From Virgibacillus sp. MSP4-1 (GTDB lineage Bacteria; Bacillota; Bacilli; Bacillales; Alkalibacillaceae): a DNA stretch of 64,000 nucleotides. Where the stretch lies: the NCBI RefSeq assembly GCF_010092505.1, contig NZ_CP048021.1:2914001-2978000 (forward strand), read 5' to 3'. The notes under the pieces were generated by a model. It was not told where the DNA came from and ran no database searches. It saw only the letters and a list, made by a program, of their open reading frames with translations. Numbering within the stretch: position 1 is the stretch's first letter; each line of letters starts with the position of its first letter. Of the stretch, positions 1 to 8,554 are shown one piece after another. The translations under genes and the position numbers were made by a program.

Positions 1-1204
1 CTGCAGACATACCAAGCATTACACCGGTTACTCCACCAATAGTGAAAATAGGAATAAACAGCATAGAATACAACATTGGTGTTGTCATCTGAATTTTCCC
101 TTTCCACAATGTGAACAGCCAGTTAAAGATTTTAATACCAGTTGGTACAGCAATTGCCATCGTTGTAATGGAGAATATACTGTTCGTAAATGCTCCATGA
201 CCCATTGTGAAGAAGTGGTGAACCCACACAAAGAACGACAATAGGGAAATAATAACCATGGAGGCAACCATCGATTTATAACCATATAGGTTTCTTTTGG
301 CGAACGTTGGGATAACCTCACTATAAACCCCAAATGCAGGGAGAATTAAGATATAGACCTCCGGATGTCCCCAAACCCAGAATAGGTTGGCCCAGAGCAT
401 ATCCATTCCGCCGTTTCCCGTTGTGAAAAAGTGGGTAGCAAATAAGCGATCCATCGTACCCATTGCAAGGGCTACAGTTAAGACCGGGAAGGCGAAAACA
501 ATGATAATATTTGTGATAAACGCTGACCAGGTAAACATTGGCATCTTCATTAGTGTCATACCAGGTGCTCTCATTTTAAGAATCGTGACGATAAAGTTAA
601 TACCTGTCATCAGTGTACCTATTCCGGCAATTTGTATAGCAATCATATAATAGTTGGTTCCTACAGACTGACTATACTCATTTCCGGCAAGCGGGAAATA
701 CGATGTCCATCCGGCGTCAGGGGAGCCCCCAATGATAAATGAAATATTAAATAGCATGGCTCCCATAAAGAATAGCCAGAAGCTTAGTGCGTTTAACCTT
801 GGGAAAGCTACATCCCGTGCACCAATTTGTAACGGTACAACATAATTCATCAAGGCAATAATAAAAGGCATTGCCATAAAGAAAATCATAACGATTCCAT
901 GTGTTGAAAAAATTTCGTTATAATGCTGGGAATCCAATAGTGTGTTTTCGGGTACTGAAAGCTGCGCCCGCATCATAATTGCGTCGACTCCGCCACGGAA
1001 TAACATAAGAATGGCGGAAATTAAATACATAATCCCAATTCGTTTATGGTCAACCGTTGTCAGCCATTCGCGCCATAGATAACCCCATTTTTTAAAATAG
1101 GTCAGACCTACGATAATGGCAATAGTGGTAAGGACAATGGCTACCATCGCTGCATAGATAGCAGGACTGGGATGAGGTATAGCAAACCGTTCAAAGAACT
1201 CCAT
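1..1204 (-). CDS. qoxB: Cytochrome aa3 quinol oxidase subunit I (3' end outside window)
   Basis: Catalytic subunit of the menaquinol-oxidising, proton-pumping aa3 oxidase in the cell membrane. It reduces O2 at a heme a3/CuB centre. The ATG at 1202-1204 follows a GGAGCA Shine-Dalgarno, and about 401 residues are present before the window edge cuts the C-terminal third. Visible landmarks are the TTVDHKRIG region after the first helix, a heme-ligand [10 protein letters not shown] helix, IGGSPDAGW, and the CuB-helix motif WGHPEVYIL, whose Tyr is the redox-active cross-linked residue. That Tyr is missing from the ba3-type paralogue at 13442. It lies downstream of qoxA in the same direction with an 86-base gap, as in the qoxABCD operon. 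The near line-by-line match to Bacillus subtilis QoxB as recalled makes the call secure. Confidence 0.95.
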   Translation of the reverse strand, partial: MEFFERFAIPHPSPAIYAAMVAIVLTTIAIIVGLTYFKKWGYLWREWLTTVDHKRIGIMYLISAILMLFRGGVDAIMMRAQLSVPENTLLDSQHYNEIFSTHGIVMIFFMAMPFIIALMNYVVPLQIGARDVAFPRLNALSFWLFFMGAMLFNISFIIGGSPDAGWTSYFPLAGNEYSQSVGTNYYMIAIQIAGIGTLMTGINFIVTILKMRAPGMTLMKMPMFTWSAFITNIIIVFAFPVLTVALAMGTMDRLFATHFFTTGNGGMDMLWANLFWVWGHPEVYILILPAFGVYSEVIPTFAKRNLYGYKSMVASMVIISLLSFFVWVHHFFTMGHGAFTNSIFSITTMAIAVPTGIKIFNWLFTLWKGKIQMTTPMLYSMLFIPIFTIGGVTGVMLGMSA

Positions 1205-1290
1205 CCTGATTGCTCCTTTCAAATGTCATGAATGTATTCAGTTAATTGCTGGACTACTAAACTATGAAACCATTATGTTCCACTAAAAAA

Positions 1291-2163
1291 TCAGTTTGGA
1301 TGATCCTGTTCTGCGTGTTCATCTGTCTTATGAGAACCACCGTGATTATGAGGAGGTGGCATAAAATCTAAATGAGTATTTTTAAAGGTTAATTGACCTA
1401 AGTGACCTGGCTCAAGCAATTCATTAAACCTCTTTTCTGTGAGAGGTTCAGCTGTTGTTTTCACCTCATTGACCCATTCATCAAATTCTTCAGGTGTGAC
1501 AGCATTTACGTTAAAGGTGTTCTTTGCAAAGCCTTTACCACTAAAATTGGCATTTCGTCCCATATATTCACCAGGAACATCAGCAGCTAAGTGTAAAGTC
1601 GTAACCATATCAGCCATCGCATATTTTTGTCCGCCTAATTGCGGAATCCAAAAGCTTGTAATGGGACCATAAGAATAAAGTCTGAATTCCAGTGGACGTT
1701 TAGTTGGAACGTATAAGTAATTTACGGTCTCAATATCTTGTTCCGGATAACTAAAATGCCATTTCCAATTTGAGGATGAGGCATAAATCACTAAAGGTTC
1801 TTTATCTTCATATTCCTCAGGTGTTGACTCAACAGCATAGTTACTCTGTACAGACACAACAGAGAGAACGGCAACAATTAAAACCGGGACGGCGACAATG
1901 ATTGTCTCGACAATTCGATTACCTTCAAGATGAGGTGGCTCGTAATCTTCCGGTTGTTTAGAAGCGCGGAATTTCACAAGCATATAGATTAGAATCGAAA
2001 AGACAACGAACACAATAACCGACATTAAAGCAATAGAAAACCAAATTACATCGGCTTGCGTCTCGGCTTGTGGCCCTTTAGGATCTAAAACGAGCAAATC
2101 ACAGCCTGATAATATCGTAAAAGCAGTAAATACAATGGATAGGAAAGCCCATTTCATTTTCAT
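1291..2163 (-). CDS. qoxA: Cytochrome aa3 quinol oxidase subunit II, lipoprotein
   Basis: Subunit II of the menaquinol oxidase, 290 aa. The N-terminus is a lipoprotein signal (ILSGC, Cys about 21), followed by two membrane helices (about residues 40-65 and 85-108) and an extracellular cupredoxin-fold domain. The CuA ligand motif (Cys-x3-Cys-x3-His) is absent, and the corresponding stretch reads DVPGEYMGRNANFSGKGF. This marks a quinol rather than cytochrome c oxidase. The tail is His/Asp rich (PPPHNHGGSHKTDEHAEQ). The start is the ATG at 2161-2163 with GAAAGGGG seven bases upstream. It is first gene of the qox operon, and two Fnr-like dyads lie upstream. Confidence 0.95.
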   Translation of the reverse strand: MKMKWAFLSIVFTAFTILSGCDLLVLDPKGPQAETQADVIWFSIALMSVIVFVVFSILIYMLVKFRASKQPEDYEPPHLEGNRIVETIIVAVPVLIVAVLSVVSVQSNYAVESTPEEYEDKEPLVIYASSSNWKWHFSYPEQDIETVNYLYVPTKRPLEFRLYSYGPITSFWIPQLGGQKYAMADMVTTLHLAADVPGEYMGRNANFSGKGFAKNTFNVNAVTPEEFDEWVNEVKTTAEPLTEKRFNELLEPGHLGQLTFKNTHLDFMPPPHNHGGSHKTDEHAEQDHPN

Positions 2164-2215
2164 GCAGGTACCCCTTTCTATTAAAAGTGAATCAATGGAC
2201 TTGATTTAAAGAAGG

Positions 2216-2297
2216 TGTGATAGTTATCACTATCTCTATAGTGTTAATGTTATTTTAGCGGTATGGTATTTCTCAAGAAAAAGTGATGCATTTCACA
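2216..2297 (-). promoter_or_regulatory. Two Fnr/Crp-like dyads upstream of qoxA
   Basis: Seen: TGTGATAGTTATCACT at 2216-2231 and AGTGATGCATTTCACA at 2282-2297. Each matches nine of ten defined positions of the Bacillus Fnr consensus TGTGA-N6-TCACA. Their centres are 66 bases apart. A -10-like TAAAAT for qoxA lies between them (2257-2252, minus strand). A further dyad, CACTAT-N4-ATAGTG, sits at 2228-2243. Inference: oxygen-dependent control of the aa3 oxidase, with one site upstream of and one downstream of the likely start. Confidence 0.55.
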
Positions 2298-2426
2298 AAA
2301 AGTTCATAAGAAATCAACGAATTTGTGACGAATATGATGAAAGTGTGACAAATCGGGTTTTAATGTTCTGTCTATTCAAACTTATCCACCATATTTCGTG
2401 TGACTTATTGACAATGAAGCCACAAA

Positions 2427-2456
2427 AAAAGCATACCCGTTTAGGGGTATGCTTTA
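2427..2456 (-). terminator. Rho-independent terminator of yfmR
   Basis: On the minus strand AAGCATACCCC pairs with GGGTATGCTT across a short loop and is followed by seven T. The stem begins inside the yfmR stop codon. Confidence 0.85.
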
Positions 2457-4346
2457 ACGATCCTGTTCTTCCATAAGCAGGGACAGTTCTTCCCAGCGTT
2501 CCATGGCTTTTTCCAGTTTGTCTTCTGTTTCCTGTTGTTCCTCGAATAGACGCTGAGCTTTTTCAACATCACTTCCGGCCTGCTCAATTTCAGTCTGTAA
2601 TTCTTCTATTCGTTCTTCCAGTTCAGTAATGTGGTCTTCGATGGTTTCCCATTCTTTCTGTTCATTATAGGAAAGCTTTTTCCGTTTCTGCTTTTGAGGT
2701 TTTTGGTCTTTTTCCTCTTTGTGCAGCTCTTTTTTTCGCTGTTCTTCATGCTGTTTTTCTTCTCTTTTTACTTCCATATATTCTGAATAGCTTCCATAAT
2801 AGATGCGTATTTGTCCATTTTCTTCAAAAGACAGCAGGCGATTCACTGTGCGATCAAGGAAGTAGCGGTCATGGGATACGGTTATGACAACCCCCGGAAA
2901 TTCATCCAGATAATTTTCAAGAATGGATAAAGTCTGGATATCCAGATCGTTGGTTGGTTCATCTAAGAATAATACATTCGGCTCTTTCATGAGTATACTT
3001 AATAAATAGAGCCGGCGACGTTCCCCTCCGGATAGCCGGTAAATATAGGTCCACTGCATATTCCTTGGGAACAGGAAACGCTCCAGCATTTGCTCCGCTG
3101 TAATGTAATCACCGTTGGAGGTTCGGATTACCTCAGCACTTTGCTTAATATATTCAATGACTCGGAGGTTTTCATCGAGTTCCAGACTTTCCTGTGTATA
3201 GTAGCCAATCTTAACGGTTTTTCCAATATCAATATAGCCATCATCGGGCTGTATGCGGCCTGCCATCAAATTGAGGAGGGTCGTTTTTCCACTTCCATTC
3301 GGTCCGATAATTCCGATTCGGTCCTTTGGTGTAATGAGAAAGCTGAAGTCCTTTAACAGCGGTCGATCTTCAAACTGTTTTGAAACGGATTCTAATTCAA
3401 TGACCTGTTTTCCTAATCTTGAGGTGCTGAGTTCTATATCAAACGTTTGATTGGTTTGCTGGGGGGTCTGATTTTTCAGCTCCTCAACCCGTTGTTTACG
3501 GGCTTTTTGTTTCGTGGAACGGGCTTTCGCACCCCGGCGCAGCCATGCAAGCTCACGCCTAAGTGTGTTTTGCCGTTTTTGTTCATTGATCTGGGCCTGC
3601 TCTTCTCGTTCGGCCTTCTTTTCCAGAAAGACTTCGTAGTTTCCTTCGTATTGGTATAAGCTGCCTTGATCCAGCTCGAAAATCTGATTGGTCACACGAT
3701 TAAGGAAGTAGCGGTCGTGAGTCACTAGAATGAGAGCCCCTTCGTAGTGGGACAAATATTCCTCCAGCCATTCGATGGTTTCATTATCTAAATGGTTGGT
3801 TGGCTCATCCATGATCAGAATATCAGCTGGCTGAATGAGGGATTTTGCAATGGCCACTCGTTTTTTTTGTCCGCCCGATAAGGTGTGTACCGGATGGGAG
3901 AAGGAAGTGATTCCCAGACGTGTCAGGACGGTTTTGGCCAATGCATTAGCATCCCAGGCATTGTCTTCATCCATCTTTTGCTGAGCGGCCAAAAGCTTCT
4001 CCTGTTTTTGTGGATTTTGAGGGTCTGCCTTTAAGTGAGCTAATGCTCTCTCATAGTTCCGCGTAGTCTCCATGATTTGGGAGTTTCCGGCATAAATATA
4101 CTCCAGCACAGTTTCGGAGCCATCAAACTCAGGGTTTTGCGGTAAGTACTCAATGTGAAAGTGTTTAGCATGGTCAACCTGTCCTTCTTCAGCTGAATCC
4201 AGTCCGGCAATGACCTTGAGAAGCGAAGACTTTCCCGTACCATTGACCCCGATCAAACCAATCCGGTCATATTCCTCAACTGTAAAAGAAATATGATCAA
4301 ATAATACCTTTTCCCCATACGTTTTCGTTAAATTTTCTATGTTCAT
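2454..4346 (-). CDS. yfmR: ABC-F family ribosome-associated ATPase YfmR (Uup-like)
   Basis: Cytosolic ABC-F protein of 630 aa with two ATPase domains and no membrane part. The family acts on the ribosome to relieve stalling. Seen: first Walker A GVNGTGKS (33-40), signature LSGGQ (156-160), Walker B with DEPTNHLD (180-187), an Arg/Lys-rich interdomain linker containing LAWLRRGAKARSTKQKAR, second Walker A GPNGSGKT (about 350), second signature LSGGE and DEPTNDLD. A Glu/Lys-rich coiled coil ends the protein (about 545-630). Length and sequence follow B. subtilis YfmR, as does the C-terminal coiled coil. It is transcribed alone. The leader carries a copy of a short repeat (4348-4379). Confidence 0.92.
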   Translation of the reverse strand: MNIENLTKTYGEKVLFDHISFTVEEYDRIGLIGVNGTGKSSLLKVIAGLDSAEEGQVDHAKHFHIEYLPQNPEFDGSETVLEYIYAGNSQIMETTRNYERALAHLKADPQNPQKQEKLLAAQQKMDEDNAWDANALAKTVLTRLGITSFSHPVHTLSGGQKKRVAIAKSLIQPADILIMDEPTNHLDNETIEWLEEYLSHYEGALILVTHDRYFLNRVTNQIFELDQGSLYQYEGNYEVFLEKKAEREEQAQINEQKRQNTLRRELAWLRRGAKARSTKQKARKQRVEELKNQTPQQTNQTFDIELSTSRLGKQVIELESVSKQFEDRPLLKDFSFLITPKDRIGIIGPNGSGKTTLLNLMAGRIQPDDGYIDIGKTVKIGYYTQESLELDENLRVIEYIKQSAEVIRTSNGDYITAEQMLERFLFPRNMQWTYIYRLSGGERRRLYLLSILMKEPNVLFLDEPTNDLDIQTLSILENYLDEFPGVVITVSHDRYFLDRTVNRLLSFEENGQIRIYYGSYSEYMEVKREEKQHEEQRKKELHKEEKDQKPQKQKRKKLSYNEQKEWETIEDHITELEERIEELQTEIEQAGSDVEKAQRLFEEQQETEDKLEKAMERWEELSLLMEEQDR

Positions 4347-4347
4347 T

Positions 4348-4379
4348 GGTGCCTGTCACCACCCGATTTTTGTCGAATT
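4348..4379. repeat. Short dispersed repeat GGTGCCTGTCACC, copy 1
   Basis: GGTGCCTGTCACCACCCG followed by ATTTTTGTCGAA, directly upstream of the yfmR start codon. Two further copies occur at 62452-62525. No coding function is apparent. Confidence 0.7.
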
Positions 4380-4466
4380 ATTTGGTGTTTATAACCTAAC
4401 ATGAATAGTATATCACTTAAAGGGAGAGGGTTGGAATAAAAGGGTTAATGATTAAATTCACAGATA

Positions 4467-5516
4467 CTACTGGATCAGAACGGGTTGTTCATGTGAATAC
4501 TTAAATTCAAAATGATTTCCCATGTTATCAGGGTGTTTTGTATGATAATGGTAGGATATACCGATGCCCTTTTTTATAATATATTCTTCTTCATAACGGT
4601 TATTGGGATAGCCCTCCATTCCATTGATAAACGATGAAACCCGAACCTCATCATCCTGCTTATCTGTAATTTCTGAGATCATAGAATAGGTTTTTCCATC
4701 GATTGTGACTTCCTGTTCCCATGCGGTGCCCTTTTGTACATGATAGGGAAGGATCATGCGGGTCGGAGCGATGCCATAAGGAAATGGGGTAATGTTTTCT
4801 GTGGAATTTGCTGCCGGATCATGAACTTGATAGACTCTTCCATCTCTTACAAGATAGCTTATAAAAAAGAATGGTGATCCTGCAATCGCTGGGTCTTCTA
4901 CTTCAACATAATTCTCAAACAAAGCTTCGTGAGTTTCAGGTTCTGATGCTTGCTGAACCTGTACAGCATCATAGGAATATTCTGATAGTCCAGTAAAAAT
5001 GAATCCTTCTTTATCCCCGATATTAAACCAATCCTGTAACTGTTTATTCTTCGTTTTTGTAAGAACATAATAGAGAAGCGATAATTCATTTTCGTTTAAC
5101 TGATTCGATGAATGATCGAGCTTTTGTATATCAGAAAAGCCAAGTTCGGTCAGTTCCTCTTGCACGACACTCTGAGCGTCATTGTCTATTGACTGATAAG
5201 CCTTGTAAGCTTCGTTTAAAGACACTGGCTGCAATAGGTTAGGTTCCATTTGCGTATAAAAATCATCGGGTCCTTCTAAGTGCTTATAAGCCGGAACTTT
5301 AATGCCTGAGTTTTTATGCTGATTCTGCGCTGGTGATGTGTCTATTTCCTTTTCTTCTTCTTCTGAGTTTATTTTCTCCTCTTCTCCCTGATTGTCTGGT
5401 GGATTAGATATAGTCTGACCATTCTGAGAGTTGGACTTAGCACCATCCTCACAAGCGGTCAATAGTAAACTGAATAGAAACAGGCCAGCCATAAACCTTT
5501 TTTTAAAAATCATCAC
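4467..5516 (-). CDS. Uncharacterised lipoprotein
   Basis: I do not recognise a family for the mature part. Seen: a lipoprotein signal peptide (KKRF, hydrophobic helix, LLTAC) about 20 residues from the start, then a Ser/Asn/Glu-rich low-complexity spacer to about residue 70. A globular domain of about 270 residues follows, with Trp/Tyr-rich strands toward the C-terminus (GTAWEQEVTIDGKTYSM; GIGISYHYHTKHPDNMG). The first in-frame ATG overlaps its own GGAGG. The better starts are GTG at 5516 (11 bases from GGAGG) or ATG at 5513. I chose the GTG. The protein should be anchored on the outer face of the membrane. It is monocistronic, between yfmR and a divergent permease. Confidence 0.8.
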   Translation of the reverse strand: MMIFKKRFMAGLFLFSLLLTACEDGAKSNSQNGQTISNPPDNQGEEEKINSEEEEKEIDTSPAQNQHKNSGIKVPAYKHLEGPDDFYTQMEPNLLQPVSLNEAYKAYQSIDNDAQSVVQEELTELGFSDIQKLDHSSNQLNENELSLLYYVLTKTKNKQLQDWFNIGDKEGFIFTGLSEYSYDAVQVQQASEPETHEALFENYVEVEDPAIAGSPFFFISYLVRDGRVYQVHDPAANSTENITPFPYGIAPTRMILPYHVQKGTAWEQEVTIDGKTYSMISEITDKQDDEVRVSSFINGMEGYPNNRYEEEYIIKKGIGISYHYHTKHPDNMGNHFEFKYSHEQPVLIQ

Positions 5517-5568
5517 GATATTCAAATCCTCCATTTCTTAACAATGAACCTTCCCTAACAAAAATAAA

Positions 5569-5623
5569 GTAAAACTTCCATCAGTGGGGGGATTACGGCC
5601 AGTTCATGCGTGATAAATTTATG
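5569..5623. repeat. 55-bp dispersed intergenic sequence, copy 1
   Basis: GTAAAACTTCCATC followed by a G-run, ...ACGGCCAGTT and ATGCGTGATA. A similar stretch of the same length and order (about three quarters identical by eye) lies at 34134-34188. Each precedes a plus-strand gene. Confidence 0.5.
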
Positions 5624-5693
5624 ACATGATATGTTATACTATTCACCGTTATCCTTTTTATGTCATGAATCTGTGAGGTTGGGAGAAGTGAAA

Positions 5694-6674
5694 ATGAAAG
5701 ACAATCCATCTCGTATTTGGACGTTTCTGAACAAAAATCGGTGGGCTATAGGGGTTATGATACTAGTAATTACACTCCTCTGGGGTTATGCCTGGGTTCT
5801 CATGAAAGATGCCCTTCAGTATATGGGGCCATTTACATTTTCGGCCTTTCGCTTTGGGACGGGTACACTCACAATGATCATCGTATTAGCCATTATGAGG
5901 ATAGGTTTGCCCCCTAAGGATAAATGGGGTCACTTACTTGTGGCAGGTATTCTGCAGACTAGTATCGTCTTTTTGTTTGTGATGTATGGTTTGCGGTTTG
6001 TTGACGCTGGTAAATCCTCTGTTCTGTTATATTCCATGCCTATTTGGAGCAGTATACTGGCTGCTAAGTTTTTAAAAGAGAAAGTTCCCCGGATGAAAAT
6101 GATGGGGCTTGGTATGGGGTTCATTGGACTCTTAACCATTTTAGGCTGGGATATTTGGATCAATCAGAACCCGAGTATCATTATTGGAGAGTTACTCATT
6201 GTAACTGCGGCTATATCGTGGGGCGCATCAAATGTTTATTACCGCCTGAAATTGAGTGATGTGCCGCAGCTTCAGGTAAATACATATCAGATGCTCTTTG
6301 GTACATTGGGGATCATATTAGCAAGCATCGTCATGGAGTGGGGAGATCCGGTACAGCTTACAGGTGAGAGCATTTATTATGTATTATTCACAGGTGTACT
6401 TGCTTCTGCTTTGTGCTTCACAGCCTGGTTCTTTTTATTGAGTCTAATTGACATGGTCACAGCCACGATTTCTACTCTGCTTGTTCCTGTTTTTGGGATG
6501 TTTTTTGGCTGGTTATTACTGGATGAGAAATTAACCATAAGCATTATTATTGGTTCCGTTCTGATTCTGAGTGGGATCATTATTGCCAATGTGTATCGTG
6601 GTCCGGCAAATCACAAAGCTATTTTAGAGCATGAGACGGAGAGCGAGGGTGGTTCATGGTCATCCGCTGATTAA
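5694..6674 (+). CDS. EamA/DMT-superfamily permease
   Basis: Membrane transporter of 326 aa with about ten predicted helices in two EamA repeats (about residues 20-150 and 165-300). Such proteins export or import small metabolites, and the substrate cannot be read from sequence. Seen: N-terminal IWTFLNKNRWAIGV, a first-repeat WGYAWVLMKDAL motif typical of EamA domains, GMGFIGLLTILGW at the end of repeat one, AISWGASNVYYR at the start of repeat two, and PVFGMFFGWLLLDEKLT near the end. Of several in-frame starts, ATG 5694 was chosen because GGGAG lies eight bases upstream. The upstream extension is not hydrophobic and lacks a ribosome site. Confidence 0.88.
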   Translation: MKDNPSRIWTFLNKNRWAIGVMILVITLLWGYAWVLMKDALQYMGPFTFSAFRFGTGTLTMIIVLAIMRIGLPPKDKWGHLLVAGILQTSIVFLFVMYGLRFVDAGKSSVLLYSMPIWSSILAAKFLKEKVPRMKMMGLGMGFIGLLTILGWDIWINQNPSIIIGELLIVTAAISWGASNVYYRLKLSDVPQLQVNTYQMLFGTLGIILASIVMEWGDPVQLTGESIYYVLFTGVLASALCFTAWFFLLSLIDMVTATISTLLVPVFGMFFGWLLLDEKLTISIIIGSVLILSGIIIANVYRGPANHKAILEHETESEGGSWSSAD

Positions 6675-6695
6675 AAGTTTATAGAGTAACAGGTT

Positions 6696-6725
6696 CCCGT
6701 ATCAAAAAAGATGCGGGATTTGTTA
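6696..6725 (+). terminator. Probable terminator after the DMT permease gene
   Basis: CCCGTATC pairs with GATGCGGG across six A, followed by a broken T-run. The stem is moderately strong and the T tract poor. Confidence 0.45.
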
Positions 6726-6908
6726 ATTTACTCATATTTGTATTCATCTTCCTTTTCAGACAGAAAAATTGAAAATAACAACTAAGCATTTTTATTTTTT
6801 CAACTGTTAAATCGGTCCTGTTTTCTCCTTTTCGGAATTTGCGCAGGGTATAAAAGAAAGACATAATAGGCACATCCAATTACTTATTTCAGAAAGGAGA
6901 TTTAAAGA

Positions 6909-7163
6909 ATGGCAGATTTTAAGTATGAGATTGTAAAAACCATTGCTGTATTGTCCGAGTCAACAAAAGGCTGGACAAAGGAATTTAATGTTATCAGCTG
7001 GAATGGAAGGGATCCTAAGTATGATCTGCGGGATTGGGCACCCAATCATGAGCGTATGGGCAGGGGAGTAACCCTGTCAAATGAAGAAGCGGATAAATTG
7101 AAAGAAGTGCTTAATGATCAAGTCACCCCAGAACTAACACCTGCAGGAACTTTAAAAGAATAG
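6909..7163 (+). CDS. YdbC/PC4-like nucleic-acid-binding protein
   Basis: Small cytosolic protein of 84 aa. The sequence (FKYEIVKTIAVLSESTKGW, SWNGRDPKYDLRDWAP, GVTLSNEEADKL) matches the bacterial YdbC family, structural homologues of the eukaryotic coactivator PC4 that bind single-stranded DNA through a curved beta sheet. It was recognised from memory, not searched. It has a strong ribosome site GAAAGGAGA before ATG 6909. It is monocistronic, with a hairpin terminator right after. A role in DNA repair or transcription is inferred from the family only. Confidence 0.85.
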   Translation: MADFKYEIVKTIAVLSESTKGWTKEFNVISWNGRDPKYDLRDWAPNHERMGRGVTLSNEEADKLKEVLNDQVTPELTPAGTLKE

Positions 7164-7210
7164 AAAAATAAAGGAACACATTCATCAATAAAGAGAATGT
7201 GTTCCTTCAC
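7164..7210. terminator. Bidirectional terminator between ydbC-like gene and tRNAs
   Basis: GGAACACATTC pairs perfectly with GAATGTGTTCC over an 11-base loop. Read on the minus strand it is followed by TTTATTTTT, so it probably ends the tRNA transcript. The plus-strand T tract is weak. Confidence 0.7.
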
Positions 7211-7287
7211 GTAGAAATAGGTTATTCATGATAGCACAGTTTGAAATGGTTCTTACTTAGAGGATTTTACTTCGTGTGGTTAGGTTA

Positions 7288-7380
7288 TGGCGGAGAAGGT
7301 GGGATTCGAACCCACGCGACGGTTGCCCGTCCTAATGCATTTCGAGTGCATCCCCTTCAGCCGGACTTGGGTACTTCTCC
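7288..7380 (-). tRNA. tRNA-Ser (anticodon CGA)
   Basis: Read on the minus strand: acceptor GGAGAAG pairs with CTTCTCC, D-arm region CAAGTCCGGCTGAAGGGG, anticodon loop CTCGAAA giving CGA, an extended variable arm typical of tRNA-Ser, and T-loop GGTTCGAATCC. The 3' CCA is encoded (7290-7288). Confidence 0.95.
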
Positions 7381-7390
7381 ACATAGACGA

Positions 7391-7463
7391 TGCTGGTGAG
7401 AGGATTCGAACCTCCGACCCCTTCATTACGAGTGAAGTGCACTGCCAACTGTGCTACACCAGC
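7391..7463 (-). tRNA. tRNA-Thr (anticodon CGU)
   Basis: Minus strand, 73 nt: acceptor GCTGGTG pairs with CACCAGC, anticodon stem ACTTCA/TGAAGG with loop CTCGTAA giving CGT, T-loop GGTTCGAATCC. CCA is not encoded. It lies 10 bases upstream of tRNA-Ser, so the two are probably one transcript. Confidence 0.94.
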
Positions 7464-7561
7464 ATAATGTCATAGACAAGCGCTAAAAGTCACATAGAAT
7501 ATAATAAAACATTCTTCGGAAATCTGCAAGAGTCAGTTGATAAATTCTTCATTTTAACAGA

Positions 7562-7598
7562 CGGACAGGGGGGATTCCTAATGAATCCCCCCTGTCTG
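7562..7598 (-). terminator. Terminator of the MerR/TipAS gene
   Basis: A perfect 14-bp stem, GACAGGGGGGATTC with its complement, around a five-base loop directly after the stop codon. The following T tract is short. Confidence 0.7.
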
Positions 7599-7599
7599 G

Positions 7600-8340
7600 T
7601 TACTTTTGATTACGATCTGCATAAATCGCCATGGCATCACGCATAAATACAGCTAATCCTTCACCGTACTGATCAATATTTTTCGTAAATCGTTCATCAG
7701 CTACATACATCTGGCCTAAGCCTTTAAATGCATCTAAGGAGTAGTGACCGATTTTATTAAGATAATCATACCAGACTTTAATAGCCACCTGAGCCTCTTC
7801 AGAATCAGGGGATGAATGACGGATAGCAGCCAGATCCTTATATATTCTGTCAAACTCTTCCCCTAATGCCTTCTGTTGTTCGTTAGACATACGTCCTATT
7901 TTATGATTGGATTCATCTACAGCTTTATCTCCCCATCGTTTACGGGCTTCCTGTTCATAGGGATTGTGACTGAAATCAAATCCTGCAAATTTTTCTTTAT
8001 CAGACATGGTGATTTCCCCTTTCTCATTTTGAATCGTCCTGTCGATTGTTCTGATCATCTGGTCCAGACGCCGGCGTTTTTCCTCCAGCATTTTTCTATG
8101 CATAAGAAGAGCTTCTTCACGGTCAAAGTCCGGGCGATTCATGATTTCCTTTATTTTTTTCAAAGGGAAGTCAAGCTCTCGGAAAAATAAGATTTGCTGC
8201 AGTCTGCTCAGATCTTTTTCTGAATATATCCGATATCCTGCGGCATTTTTTTGCGCAGGTGTGAGCAAACCGATTTCATCATAGTGGTGAAGGGTGCGCA
8301 CACTGATACCTGCTATTTCTGCCAGTTCTTTTACCTTCAT
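7600..8340 (-). CDS. MerR-family regulator with TipAS drug-sensing domain (Mta-like)
   Basis: Transcription factor of 246 aa. The N-terminal MerR winged helix-turn-helix (about 1-70) has [20 protein letters not shown], then a dimerisation helix (about 75-110), then a TipAS domain (about 130-245) with motifs such as [13 protein letters not shown] and [11 protein letters not shown]-like helices. The TipAS domain binds thiopeptide and other hydrophobic drugs. Mta of B. subtilis has the same build and activates efflux pump genes and itself. ATG 8340 was chosen because GGGAGG lies nine bases upstream. The longer reading frame adds residues encoded over the promoter. No efflux pump gene adjoins it, so the target may be distant. 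Confidence 0.88.
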   Translation of the reverse strand: MKVKELAEIAGISVRTLHHYDEIGLLTPAQKNAAGYRIYSEKDLSRLQQILFFRELDFPLKKIKEIMNRPDFDREEALLMHRKMLEEKRRRLDQMIRTIDRTIQNEKGEITMSDKEKFAGFDFSHNPYEQEARKRWGDKAVDESNHKIGRMSNEQQKALGEEFDRIYKDLAAIRHSSPDSEEAQVAIKVWYDYLNKIGHYSLDAFKGLGQMYVADERFTKNIDQYGEGLAVFMRDAMAIYADRNQK

Positions 8341-8366
8341 TCTTAAGAACCTCCCTTGTACTCTTA

Positions 8367-8397
8367 ACTTTAAAGGATGACGTAACGTTAGGGTCAA
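8367..8397 (-). promoter_or_regulatory. MerR-type promoter/operator of the TipAS regulator
   Basis: Minus strand: -35 TTGACC and -10 TAAAGT separated by 19 bases, the stretched spacer typical of MerR-controlled promoters. The dyad TAACGTTACGTCA lies in the spacer. It is 27 bases upstream of the start codon, so autoregulation is inferred. Confidence 0.7.
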
Positions 8398-8554
8398 TAA
8401 AAATGTGAAAAATTTTTCTATCCCTATATTAAACAATGTTGCACCAGTTTCTTTTCCTTCCTATGTCTTTCATCACAGACAATCGTTGAGGCAAAATGAT
8501 AGTAAGGGGGAAGGATAGTAGTACGGAAATGACGTAAAATTGGGGGAGAAAACA

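Noticed and set aside
85-650. Open frames on both strands within the first 650 bases
   Set aside because: They are shadows of qoxB, whose frame runs uninterrupted from 1204 to the window edge.
7287-7475. A 62-codon plus-strand frame containing VGFEPTRRLPV and GERIRTSDPF
   Set aside because: It is the reverse-complement translation of the two tRNA genes, a well-known spurious protein found in databases.
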